From positions 186,001 through 250,000 of the forward strand of contig NZ_WUCC01000006.1 of the NCBI RefSeq assembly GCF_009807095.1: DNA of 64,000 nucleotides, read 5' to 3'. The notes beneath the pieces are model-generated. The model saw only the letters and a program-made list of their open reading frames with translations. It ran no database searches and was not told where the DNA came from. The stretch is from Rathayibacter sp. VKM Ac-2754 (GTDB lineage Bacteria; Actinomycetota; Actinomycetes; Actinomycetales; Microbacteriaceae). This document shows, one piece after another, positions 8,955 to 16,972 of this stretch. The number at the start of each line of letters is the position of its first letter. The first letter of the stretch is position 1. The translations under genes were made by a program, and so were the position numbers.

Positions 8955-10772
8955 TCAGCGGACGACGGCGAACACCAGCCAGCGACCGGACGACGACGCG
9001 GCGAGCGGGGTCAGCGAACCGCTCGCGGCGACCACGTCGTCCTGCCAGGCGCCGACCTGCTCCGTGTAGGCGGCGGTGTCGACGTAGATCGCGCACGCGC
9101 CGCTCGACTCGACGGCCGAGGCGAACTCCTGGGGCGTGTCGGCGTCGCCGAAGACCTCGAAGCCGCTGGTCCCGCTGATCGACCCGTAGCTCCACTCCAG
9201 CTGCCCCTCCTCGGTGTAGAGGTAGGGCAGCGCCTCGTCGTAGTCGGCCATCGCGCCGATGCGCCCGCTGTCCGGGAAGCTCTTGATCGGCAGCTGCACC
9301 ACTCCGCAGTCGTCCGGCAGGGCCTGCTCGACCTGGTCGACGAGCGCGACCATCTCCGCGTCCTCGGTCGGCGCGAGCGGAACGAACCGCGCCACTCCCG
9401 CGAGCTGGTCGGCGACGGCGACGGCGATCACGGCCGCGACGACGACGGCCCGCAGCCGACGGCCCGAGACGCGCGCCAGAACGACGGCCACGGCTCCGAG
9501 CGCGAAGAGCACGAGGACGATGGACAGGCGGGACCACGCCCGCACGGTCGTGCTGGCGAACACGGCGACGGCCATGCCGAATCCGGTGATGACGTAGAAG
9601 AGGAGCGTCCACAGGGTCGCCACGGCCAGCACGCGGATGCGCTCGTCGGACACCAGTCGCCCGAGTGCCGTGGCGCGGAGAGCGCGACCGCCCGCCAGAC
9701 CCACCAGGGGCAGCGCGATCAGGAGGACGCAGAGTCCGGCGATGCCGATCAGCGGCATGCCGGGCGGCTCGGTGGCCTTCGCGACGGCCGCCGCGTTCTC
9801 GTACATGTTCGTCAGCGCGCCGATCTTGGGCACCTGGGTGCCCTGCCACGGCAGGAACAGCGTCAGGATCTTGCCGCCGAAGGTCTCCGACTCCCCCGGT
9901 CCCCGGCTCTCGAAGTAGCGCTCCGACCGCTCCCCGTACCCGCCGCCGAGCAGCAGCAGCTCGACGCCGACCAGCACCCCGAGGGAGACGAGCGGCAGCG
10001 CGCGCACGAGGGCCTCGCGGATTCTCGCGCCGGTCGCGACCGCGGCGAGCGACCCCAGGAGCCACGCCCCGGCGAGCACGAGGAGGCTGAAGACGTAGTA
10101 GTAGCCGCCCGAGCTCGCGATCAGGAGCGGCAGCACGACGACCGGCACCGCACCGCGCAGCAGTCGAGCGCGCCTCGTCGCCCCGCGCGCGATCCACGCA
10201 CGGAAGGGGTCCGTGCGCTCGCCTGCGACCGCGAGCACCAGGATCCCCAGCAGCGGGATCGCCCAGTAGTTGGCGAGGAAAGCGTGGCCCGCCCCCAGCC
10301 GGAGGAAGTGGTAGGGAGCGAGGCTGAAGAGGATCGCTGTGAGGGCCGCCGTCCACGGCGGCGTGCGGAGGCAGCGGAAGAAGGCGTAGCCGGTGAGCGC
10401 GACGAGCGCGAAGGTCAGCAGGTAGAAGAGGTTGAGCAGCACGAAGCCGTCGTGGACGACGAGCGCCAGCGCCGCGGCGAGCAGGGCGGAGGCGATGTCG
10501 AACTGCGCGGTGAAGAACGCGTTGAAGCCGTCGGGGAAGCCGAGCGCGCCGTTCTCGGAGAACGGGAAGCTCTGCGTCGCGCTGCGGAAGAGCAGGTAGT
10601 GCAGGATCTGGTCGTCGCCGCCGAGCTGCCAGCGCTCGGTGAGAACGTCGGGCGTCACCCTCAGCGCGAGCGCGGCGGCGAGGGTGCTGACGACGGCCGC
10701 CGCGCCCGCCCAGCCGAGCTCGAGCGCGAGGCGGCGGCGGCGTCTCGTGCGGGCACCGGGCTCAGAAGCCAT
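8955..10772 (-). CDS. Polytopic GT-C-like membrane protein, paralog 2
   Basis: A 605-residue paralog of the 7095 and 13447 proteins. It carries GGDDQILHY (51-59), GAGHAFLANYW, then in the outer C-terminal domain DCGVVQLPIKSFPDSG, ADYDEALPYLYT and SGACAIYVDTAAYTEQ. The start is set at ATG 10770-10772, which overlaps the upstream stop by 11 bp; a GTG three codons earlier (10781) is the alternative. It is the third gene of the operon ppm1-like, membrane protein, paralog 2. Its linkage to the polyprenyl-phosphate sugar synthase suggests that enzyme makes its donor. Function inferred. Confidence 0.75.
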   Translation of the reverse strand: MASEPGARTRRRRRLALELGWAGAAAVVSTLAAALALRVTPDVLTERWQLGGDDQILHYLLFRSATQSFPFSENGALGFPDGFNAFFTAQFDIASALLAAALALVVHDGFVLLNLFYLLTFALVALTGYAFFRCLRTPPWTAALTAILFSLAPYHFLRLGAGHAFLANYWAIPLLGILVLAVAGERTDPFRAWIARGATRRARLLRGAVPVVVLPLLIASSGGYYYVFSLLVLAGAWLLGSLAAVATGARIREALVRALPLVSLGVLVGVELLLLGGGYGERSERYFESRGPGESETFGGKILTLFLPWQGTQVPKIGALTNMYENAAAVAKATEPPGMPLIGIAGLCVLLIALPLVGLAGGRALRATALGRLVSDERIRVLAVATLWTLLFYVITGFGMAVAVFASTTVRAWSRLSIVLVLFALGAVAVVLARVSGRRLRAVVVAAVIAVAVADQLAGVARFVPLAPTEDAEMVALVDQVEQALPDDCGVVQLPIKSFPDSGRIGAMADYDEALPYLYTEEGQLEWSYGSISGTSGFEVFGDADTPQEFASAVESSGACAIYVDTAAYTEQVGAWQDDVVAASGSLTPLAASSSGRWLVFAVVR

Positions 10773-12459
10773 GCGCGGCACTCTCTGCGGCGAGGCTCGC
10801 GGCGACCCGCTCGTTGAGCACGGCCTCCCCGGGGGTGCCCGCGTAGTCGTAGACGTCGAAGGTCGGGCATGCGGTGATCTCGCGCGGCTCGCCCAGCTGG
10901 GCGATCGCGAGCGCGGCCCAGTCGGGATCGCGGTCGGCCAGCACGTAGCTGAAGGTCGTGTCCCGGTACGACGCCGCGTTGTTCATCCAGAGCTGGACGC
11001 TGAAGTCGAAGTTGACCTGCTGCACGTCCACCTCCTCGTCCCCGTAGAGCTCGAGGGCGCGCGTGCTCCAGAACGAGCCGACGCCCGAGACCTCGCGCCC
11101 GGCGATCCAGCTCTCGAGGCAGGCGCGGTCGGCGGTGCTGCCGGCGGTCGCCGCGGCGGCCCGCACCGGAGGGAGCGCGACGGCGATCGAGATCCCGACC
11201 ACGGCGACGACCCCGGCGATCGCCCCCCACCGCACGGCGGTTCCGGCCACCGCTGCCCTGAGCCGCTCGGCGACGGAGCGCGGCAGGCGCAGCCCCGCCA
11301 GCGGCACGATCATCAGCACCGGGAAGACCGCCAGAGGCAGCAGGTACCGGCTCACGAGACTCCCCGTGATGATCAGGCCGATCAGGAGGGAGGCGGCGGC
11401 GACCAGGACGAACATGGCGAGCACCACGCTCGCATCGCGCACCTGCCGCGCCCGCTCCGGGCGCACCTGGGCCGCGACCGCGACGACCAGGGTGGCCGCC
11501 GCCGCGAGGAGGAGGCACGCGACGACGAGGATCTCGAGCTTGCCCGACCGCGCGGCCCCGACCTCGCGCATCTGCAGGATGAAGCCGTCGACCGCCGTTC
11601 CGGCACGCTCGAGGTGGAGGTAGGTCGAGGCGTCGACGGCGACGAACCTGATCAGCAGTCCCCGCGCCGCCAGGCCGACCGCGGCCGAGACGACGAGGAC
11701 CGCCGACAGCACGGCCACGCGGCGCCAGGCCATCCGCCGCAGCACGAGCACGACGAGCAGCGAGGCGACCGCCGGGGCCGTGAACTGCAGGGCGAACAGG
11801 GGGTTCGAGAGAGTCGTTCCCGCCGAGACGGCGGCGATGCCCACGAGGGAGAGGAGCAGCCGACGGCGGCTCGGAGGACGCGCCGGGTCGAACCCGCCCG
11901 TCGCCCGGCCCATCAGGGCGAGCACGACGAGGCCCGCGAGCACGACCCCCGAGTAGTAGGTGGTGAACAGGATCCCGCTGGCGAACGCTCCGCCGTTGAT
12001 CATCCCGCGGCCCTCGGTGGCGACGAGGAGGAGCACGACGACGGTCGCGACGGTCGCGGCGGCGACGCGGCGGAGCGGCGACCGGCCGGCGAGCACGCTC
12101 GCCGCGAGCCAGCGCAGCGCGAGGTAGATTACGGCGACGTTGACGAAGGCGCTCGCGACGAGCGACCCTGCCGATCCCCCGCCGGCGAGCACGAGGCTCA
12201 CGAGGTAGAGCGGCAGCTCCGGGAACACCAGGAGCTGGCTCGTCATGACCCACTGCATCGGCTCGCCCCGCTGCACCGACTCGACGAGCAGCGGGAGGGC
12301 GAGCGAGTCGCCCTCCGAGAGCAGATAGGTCCACCACGGAGTACTCGAGAGCCGCCAGAGGACCAGGAGCGTGGCGGCGAGAACGAGCAGGAGCCCCGCG
12401 GCCTCGCGGCCGATCGCGTTCCAGCGCCCCCGCGCCGTCGGTGCGACCGTCGAGGTCAT
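10762..12459 (-). CDS. Polytopic membrane protein, probable GT-C-type
   Basis: A 565-residue protein with about eleven hydrophobic helices. The first outer loop contains LSEGDSLALPLL (about 47-58), with acidic residues in the place expected of a GT-C catalytic site. The C-terminal 120 residues are soluble and include two Cys (CLESWIAG and ITACPTFDVYDY) that could form a disulfide outside the cell. It is only distantly like the three GGxDQILHY proteins and lacks that signature. It overlaps the upstream ppm1-like stop as ATGA and the downstream paralog start by 11 bp, so the three are co-translated. I do not recognise a named family. Confidence 0.68.
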   Translation of the reverse strand: MTSTVAPTARGRWNAIGREAAGLLLVLAATLLVLWRLSSTPWWTYLLSEGDSLALPLLVESVQRGEPMQWVMTSQLLVFPELPLYLVSLVLAGGGSAGSLVASAFVNVAVIYLALRWLAASVLAGRSPLRRVAAATVATVVVLLLVATEGRGMINGGAFASGILFTTYYSGVVLAGLVVLALMGRATGGFDPARPPSRRRLLLSLVGIAAVSAGTTLSNPLFALQFTAPAVASLLVVLVLRRMAWRRVAVLSAVLVVSAAVGLAARGLLIRFVAVDASTYLHLERAGTAVDGFILQMREVGAARSGKLEILVVACLLLAAAATLVVAVAAQVRPERARQVRDASVVLAMFVLVAAASLLIGLIITGSLVSRYLLPLAVFPVLMIVPLAGLRLPRSVAERLRAAVAGTAVRWGAIAGVVAVVGISIAVALPPVRAAAATAGSTADRACLESWIAGREVSGVGSFWSTRALELYGDEEVDVQQVNFDFSVQLWMNNAASYRDTTFSYVLADRDPDWAALAIAQLGEPREITACPTFDVYDYAGTPGEAVLNERVAASLAAESAAHGF

Positions 12460-13205
12460 CGCCCGCCGCTCCGACCGGCGCGGATGCGCAGGACCAGGAG
12501 CAGGTTGCGCAGCAGGGTGTTACCCGGGATCTTCGAGGTCCCCTCCGTGCGGTCGAGGAAGACGATGGGGATCTCGCGCATGCGCTTCGCCGCCGCGAGC
12601 GTGCGGTGCTTGAGGGCGATCTGGAAGCCGTACCCCGTGGCATCGACGGTCTCGAAGGAGATCCGGTGCAGCAGCTCGGTGCTGAAGAGGTTGTAGCCGC
12701 CCGTCCAGTCGGTCAGCCGCGAGCCCAGGAGCAGGCGGGTGTAGATGTTGCCGCCGCGGCTGAGGAGCTTGCGGTCCCAGGTCCAGTCGGGTGTCCCGCC
12801 GCCCGGGATGTACCGCGACGCCACGACGAAGTCGGCCCCGTTCCGGACCTCGCGCAGGAAGTCGCGGAGGTACTTCGGGTCGTGCGAGAGATCGGCGTCC
12901 ATCTGGAGCACGTACTCGGGGGCGTCCTCGCCCTCGAGGATCCGCCGGAACGCCCAGATGTACGCGGCGCCGAGGCCCTCCTTCGTCGCTCGCTCGAGGA
13001 CCTCGACCGAGAAGTTCGGCGTCGCGAGCTCGGCGCCCAGCACCCGCGCCCGCTCGGCCGTGCCGTCGGGGGACGAGTCGTCCACGATCACCGAGCGGAT
13101 GCGCGTGCCCGGCTCGAGCGCAGCGACGGCCGCGATCCGACGCAGGAGCTCGCCGATGTTGGCGGCCTCGTTGTAGGTGGGCGTGACTATTGCGAGGGAG
13201 AGCAT
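12456..13205 (-). CDS. Polyprenol-phosphate mannose synthase-like GT2
   Basis: A 249-residue GT-A enzyme of the DPM1/Ppm1 type without the C-terminal membrane domain. Visible are TPTYNEAANI, the DDSSPDGT loop, and the catalytic DADLSHDP preceded by QM. The later SRYIPGGGTPDW and R-E-I-P-I-V-F-L-D-R blocks are characteristic of polyprenol-monophosphomannose synthases. It would transfer mannose (or glucose) from a GDP- or UDP-sugar to polyprenyl phosphate on the cytoplasmic face. It heads an operon with two large membrane proteins that could use the lipid-linked sugar outside; manC at 54.7 kb could supply GDP-mannose. Confidence 0.9.
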   Translation of the reverse strand: MLSLAIVTPTYNEAANIGELLRRIAAVAALEPGTRIRSVIVDDSSPDGTAERARVLGAELATPNFSVEVLERATKEGLGAAYIWAFRRILEGEDAPEYVLQMDADLSHDPKYLRDFLREVRNGADFVVASRYIPGGGTPDWTWDRKLLSRGGNIYTRLLLGSRLTDWTGGYNLFSTELLHRISFETVDATGYGFQIALKHRTLAAAKRMREIPIVFLDRTEGTSKIPGNTLLRNLLLVLRIRAGRSGGR

Positions 13206-13369
13206 CTGTATCCGATTTCGTCGCGGGAACGAGCACCGTCCGCCGGTGGAAGCGGTGGAAGGCTACCAGCGCCGCCCTCCTCCGCCGCCGGGACCGTGCC
13301 GCGCGGACGCGATTCCCAGGCGGAGGGCGCGCCGCGTCGGGCATCCCCCGGTGCGGAGAGGGCGTGTCG

Positions 13370-13375
13370 TATGCT
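13370..13375 (+). promoter_or_regulatory. -10 box TATGCT for the 13447 gene
   Basis: TATGCT lies 71 bp before the ATG at 13447, in the divergent gap 13206-13446. The predicted leader contains CAGGAG about 13 nt from the start codon. Confidence 0.45.
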
Positions 13376-13446
13376 GACCCGCGCGATCCCCGATCGCCCC
13401 TCCGGCCGCCTGCGCCGAGGACCCCCGACAGGAGACGCGCACGAGC

Positions 13447-15318
13447 ATGGCACACGACACCCGGGCCGCCGTCCGCCCCGCTCCCGCCGCGGGCGCCGAT
13501 CGCGAGCAGCCCCGGTCGACGCGGCGTCGGATGCTGGTGGAGCTCGGCCGGACCGCGCTGACCGCGGTGATCGCGACGGTGCTCGGCGTCCTCGCCCTGC
13601 GCATCTCGCCTTCGGACCTCGCCCTGCGGTGGACGGCCGGCGGCAACGACCAGATCCTGCACTACACGATCTTCGGAAGCGCTCAGGACGTCTTCCCCTA
13701 CTTCCCGAACACGCAGCTCGGCTTCCCCGCCTCGCAGAACCTCCTGTTCTCGCCGCTGTTCGACCCGTGGTCGGCGCTCTTCGTCGCGATGGCCGGCCCC
13801 TTCGTGCCGAACGGCATCTGGGTGCTCAACCTGTACTACCTGGCCGGATTCGCGGGCATCGGCGCCACCGCCTACCTCTTCTTCCGGGCGCTGCGGGTCC
13901 GCCCGGCGATCGCCACGGTCTTCGGAGTCATCGGCGCCGTCCTCCCCTACCACTTCGTCCGCATCGACTACGGGCACCCGTTCCTGGCGAACTACTGGTC
14001 GGTCCCGCTGATCGGGATCCTGGTGCTCGTCGTCGCGGGTCCCGCCACCGATCCGGTGGCGCGCGTCGTCTCGGGGATATCCTCCGCTCGTCGGCGCCGG
14101 CTCGTCACCGCCGCGCTGCTGGTGGGGCTGTCCGCCGGAGTCGCCTGGACGGTCTCGTACTACTACGTGTTCGGCGCGATCGTCCTCGGCACCACGTGGG
14201 CGGTCTCCGTCGTCGTGACGCTGCTCCGGCGGCGCCCGCTGCGCGACCTCGCCTGGCCGACGTTCACCCTCGGATCGCTCGGGGTGCTGATCCTCGCGCA
14301 GGTCGCGCTGCTGTCCCTCGACTTCGGCGAGCGGTACACCAAGTACTTCTCCGGCCGCACGCCGCAGGAGTCGGAGTACTACGGCGGGAAGCTGCAGCAG
14401 CTGCTGCTGCCCTCGACCACGAGCGGTGTCCCGTTCCTCCGGGACCTCGCGAGGGACTACCAGAGCGAGACGCAGCTCGTGACGACCGGCGAGAACCCGT
14501 CGACCTCCGTCATCGCCCTGCTCGCCATCGTGCTCGTCCTGGTCGTCGTCCTGATCCGCATGCTCGCCGGCTCGTCGCTCCGACGCCGCGACGTGCAGCC
14601 CGCGTACCTGCGCTTCCTCGACGACCCCCGCGTCGGCGCGCTCACGGTCGCCTTCGTCTTCGCTCTGCTGTTCTTCATCGTCGGCGGCCTCGGCACGATG
14701 CTCGCGTACTACGTCAGCCCCGAGATCCGCGTGTGGTCGCGGCTGGCGATCGTCATCGACTTCCTCGCCCTGGGCGCCCTGGCCGTCCTCATCGACATGC
14801 TCGCGAAGCGGCTGCGTGCGCTCGTGCCGACGCTCGCGCTGATCTCGGTCATCGCGGCGGTCGATCAGCTCGCGGGCGTGAATGCGGCGGTCCCGATCGA
14901 CCCGACGGACGACTCGATCCTCCGCCAGTTCACGACCACGATGGACCAGGAGCTGCCCGAGGGCTGCGGTGTCGCGCAGCTCCCGTTCAAGGGGTTCCCC
15001 GAGACGGGCCCGATCGGCGGCATGGGCGACTACGACGAGGGCCTGCCGTACGTCTACAGCACCGACGACGACCTGCGCTTCAGCTACGGCGCCGTCCGCG
15101 GCACCGAGGCCGGGGACGAGTGGAACGGCGCGACGACGCCCGAGGGCTTCGCCCAGGAGTTCCGCGACTCCGGTGCCTGCGCGATCCTGGTCGACACGGC
15201 CGCCTACCCCGACGACCCGCAGGCCTGGTCGACCCTCGTCGGCGCCGTCACCGACTCCGCGACCCCGTCGCTCACGAGCGAGGACCCGGCGAAGCGCTAC
15301 CTGCTCTTCGTCCCCTGA
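13447..15318 (+). CDS. Polytopic GT-C-like membrane protein, paralog 3
   Basis: A 623-residue protein closest to the 7095 paralog: GGNDQILHY (65-73), QLGFPASQNLLFSPLFDPWS, DYGHPFLANYW, and the shared RTPQESE-YYGGK loop after the TGRYTKYF-like region. The outer C-terminal domain has GCGVAQLPFKGFPETG, GDYDEGLPYVYS and SGACAILVDTAAYPDD. It stands alone on the + strand, divergent from the ppm1-like operon. Three diverged copies in 8.4 kb suggest that each handles a different acceptor position or donor sugar. Function inferred from topology and context. Confidence 0.75.
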   Translation: MAHDTRAAVRPAPAAGADREQPRSTRRRMLVELGRTALTAVIATVLGVLALRISPSDLALRWTAGGNDQILHYTIFGSAQDVFPYFPNTQLGFPASQNLLFSPLFDPWSALFVAMAGPFVPNGIWVLNLYYLAGFAGIGATAYLFFRALRVRPAIATVFGVIGAVLPYHFVRIDYGHPFLANYWSVPLIGILVLVVAGPATDPVARVVSGISSARRRRLVTAALLVGLSAGVAWTVSYYYVFGAIVLGTTWAVSVVVTLLRRRPLRDLAWPTFTLGSLGVLILAQVALLSLDFGERYTKYFSGRTPQESEYYGGKLQQLLLPSTTSGVPFLRDLARDYQSETQLVTTGENPSTSVIALLAIVLVLVVVLIRMLAGSSLRRRDVQPAYLRFLDDPRVGALTVAFVFALLFFIVGGLGTMLAYYVSPEIRVWSRLAIVIDFLALGALAVLIDMLAKRLRALVPTLALISVIAAVDQLAGVNAAVPIDPTDDSILRQFTTTMDQELPEGCGVAQLPFKGFPETGPIGGMGDYDEGLPYVYSTDDDLRFSYGAVRGTEAGDEWNGATTPEGFAQEFRDSGACAILVDTAAYPDDPQAWSTLVGAVTDSATPSLTSEDPAKRYLLFVP

Positions 15319-15384
15319 GCCGCTTCACCGTCTGCAGGGTGTCCATCGGCTGAACGTCGGCGGTCCTGCTCCTGAGAACCGGCA

Positions 15385-15413
15385 CCCACCTTGCAGGCTG
15401 TACCCCAGGTGGG
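15385..15413. terminator. Weak hairpin after paralog 3
   Basis: CCCACCT and AGGTGGG can pair across a 15-nt loop, 67 bp after the stop at 15318. There is no T-run. It could be a terminator or part of the leader of the next gene. Confidence 0.3.
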
Positions 15414-15476
15414 GGCGGTAACTTCGGCATCACCGCGCCCGACCGGGTGCCGTCGGGACCACGCGGAGGAGCACCT

Positions 15477-16004
15477 GTGCCACGTTGGCTGCAGTCGCAG
15501 ACAGTTCGATTCATGGTGGCGGGATCTCTGAACACGGCCCTCGACTTCCTGATCCTGAACGCGCTGTCGCTGCTGGTCGGCCTGCCGACCCTGCTGGCCA
15601 ACGTCTTCTCGGTCCTGGTGGGCATCACGGTGTCGTACGGGCTCAACCACTACTTCGTGTTCCGGCACGAGGGCCGGCCCTCGTTCCGGACCTTCGCGAA
15701 GTTCTTCGCCGTGACGGGCTTCAGCTCGCTCGTGCTGCAGTCGTTGATCATCTACGGCTTCGAGGTGTTCTTCGACACCCGGTTCGGCACCTCGCTGCTG
15801 TTCCTGCCGAGTGCGGGCGAGAACGCCTTCCTCGCGATCAACGTCGCCAAGGCGGCCGCCGTGTTCGTCGGCCTTGTCTGGAACTTCTGCATGTACAAGT
15901 TCGTCGTCTTCAAGACCCCGGCCGTCGAGGCCCTCTCGGTCGGCGAGACCTTCTCTCCCGCCGCCGTCGCCGTCAGCACCGAGCCCCTGGACACGGTGCG
16001 CTGA
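15477..16004 (+). CDS. GtrA-family membrane protein
   Basis: A 175-residue four-helix protein. RFMVAGSLNTALDFLILNAL forms helix 1, GLNHYFVFRHEGRPS follows helix 2, and WNFCMYKFVVFKT closes helix 4, matching the paired aromatic signatures of GtrA. The start was moved to GTG 15477-15479 because GGAGGAG sits 6-7 nt upstream; the ATG at 15447 has no ribosome site. Likely role: translocating or presenting a polyprenyl-linked sugar to the GT-C-like proteins next door. It is the second GtrA in the locus, only distantly like the one at 5144-4560. Confidence 0.87.
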   Translation: MPRWLQSQTVRFMVAGSLNTALDFLILNALSLLVGLPTLLANVFSVLVGITVSYGLNHYFVFRHEGRPSFRTFAKFFAVTGFSSLVLQSLIIYGFEVFFDTRFGTSLLFLPSAGENAFLAINVAKAAAVFVGLVWNFCMYKFVVFKTPAVEALSVGETFSPAAVAVSTEPLDTVR

Positions 16005-16033
16005 GCCTCCTCGGGCCATCGCGAGCCGCGTGC

Positions 16034-16039
16034 TAGCCT
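16034..16039 (+). promoter_or_regulatory. -10 box TAGCCT before the WbbL-like gene
   Basis: TAGCCT lies 30 bp after the gtrA stop. A start of transcription near 16046 leaves a leader of about 47 nt containing GGAGG at 16083-16087. Confidence 0.4.
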
Positions 16040-16092
16040 CGTCGAGTTCTTCCGACGGGCTCCTCCGTCGACGCGTATCCCCGGAGGCTCTC

Positions 16093-16968
16093 ATCGCCCG
16101 CTCGACGTTGCCCATCGCGGTCGTCGTCGTCACCCACTTCTCGGGCGAGGTGCTCCGCGCCTGCCTCGAGTCGATCCCGGAGGCGACCGAGCACGACGTC
16201 CGCGTCGTGGTCGTGGACAACGCGACCACCGACGACTCGGTGCGCACCGTGGTCGAGCGGCTGCCCCACGTGGTCTTCCACGAGACGGGCGAGAACCTCG
16301 GCTACGGCAGGGCGGTCAACTACGCCGTCGACCGGCTCGGACCGGAGTTCGAGTGGATCCTGGTGACGAACCCCGACACGGTGTTCCTCCCCGGCTCGAT
16401 CGACGCCCTGTACGCCGCGGCCACCGCCGACGCGGGCATCGGCTCGATCGGCCCGCGCATCCTCGACTCCGACGGCAGCATCTACCCCTCGGCGCGGGCG
16501 CTGCCGTCGCTCGGCACCGGCATCGGCCACGCCCTGCTCGCCCACGTCTGGCCCGGCAACCCGTGGTCGGCCACCTACCGCCGCTCGCGCGCGGTCGAGA
16601 CGCTCGAGCGAGGCAGCATGACGGCGGGCTGGCTCTCGGGAGCCTGCGTGATGGTGCGCCGGACCGCGTTCGAGCAGATCGGCGGCTTCGACGAGCGGTA
16701 CTTCATGTACTTCGAGGACGTCCAGCTGGGCGACTCGCTCGGTCGGCTCGGCTGGTCGAACGTGTACCTCGCGGACGCGGTCGTCTCGCACCTCGGCGGA
16801 CACTCGACGCGCCTGGCATCGGCGCGGATGCTCGCGGTGCACCACCGCAGCGCCTACCTCTACCTCGCGCAGAAGTACGGCGCCTGGTACCAGGCTCCGG
16901 TGCGGGCGGCCGTGCGGGTCGGGCTCGGCGCGCGAGTGACCCTGATGCGGCTCCGCCCGCACCGCTGA
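16093..16968 (+). CDS. GT2 glycosyltransferase, WbbL-like rhamnosyltransferase
   Basis: An inverting GT-A enzyme of about 291 residues. Near the N-terminus are VVVVTHFSGE and VDNATTDDS, then GENLGYGRAVNYAV, the metal-binding NPDT, and the acceptor-side GFDERYFMYFEDVQL. HHRSAYLYLAQKY at the end is typical of dTDP-rhamnose transferases that act on polyprenyl-PP-GlcNAc. It sits next to rmlA/C/D, which make dTDP-rhamnose. The start is uncertain: the only good ribosome site (GGAGG, 16083-16087) points to an ATC at 16093. Alternatives in frame are TTG 16108 without a ribosome site, or GTG 16030, which precedes the likely promoter. Confidence 0.85.
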   Translation: MARSTLPIAVVVVTHFSGEVLRACLESIPEATEHDVRVVVVDNATTDDSVRTVVERLPHVVFHETGENLGYGRAVNYAVDRLGPEFEWILVTNPDTVFLPGSIDALYAAATADAGIGSIGPRILDSDGSIYPSARALPSLGTGIGHALLAHVWPGNPWSATYRRSRAVETLERGSMTAGWLSGACVMVRRTAFEQIGGFDERYFMYFEDVQLGDSLGRLGWSNVYLADAVVSHLGGHSTRLASARMLAVHHRSAYLYLAQKYGAWYQAPVRAAVRVGLGARVTLMRLRPHR

Positions 16969-16972
16969 CGGA

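Noticed and set aside
12441-15353. A 970-codon + frame over paralog 3
   Set aside because: Low-complexity Arg/Pro/Ala translation, out of frame with the well-conserved 623-residue protein.
15398-15406. CTGTACCCC as a third copy of the 31198 repeat
   Set aside because: Only nine bases match. A 9-mer of this composition is expected about once in 64 kb by chance.
15811-16968. ATG 15811 as the start of the WbbL-like gene
   Set aside because: It would overlap gtrA by nearly 200 bp and add a Ser/Arg-rich segment unlike a GT2 N-terminus.
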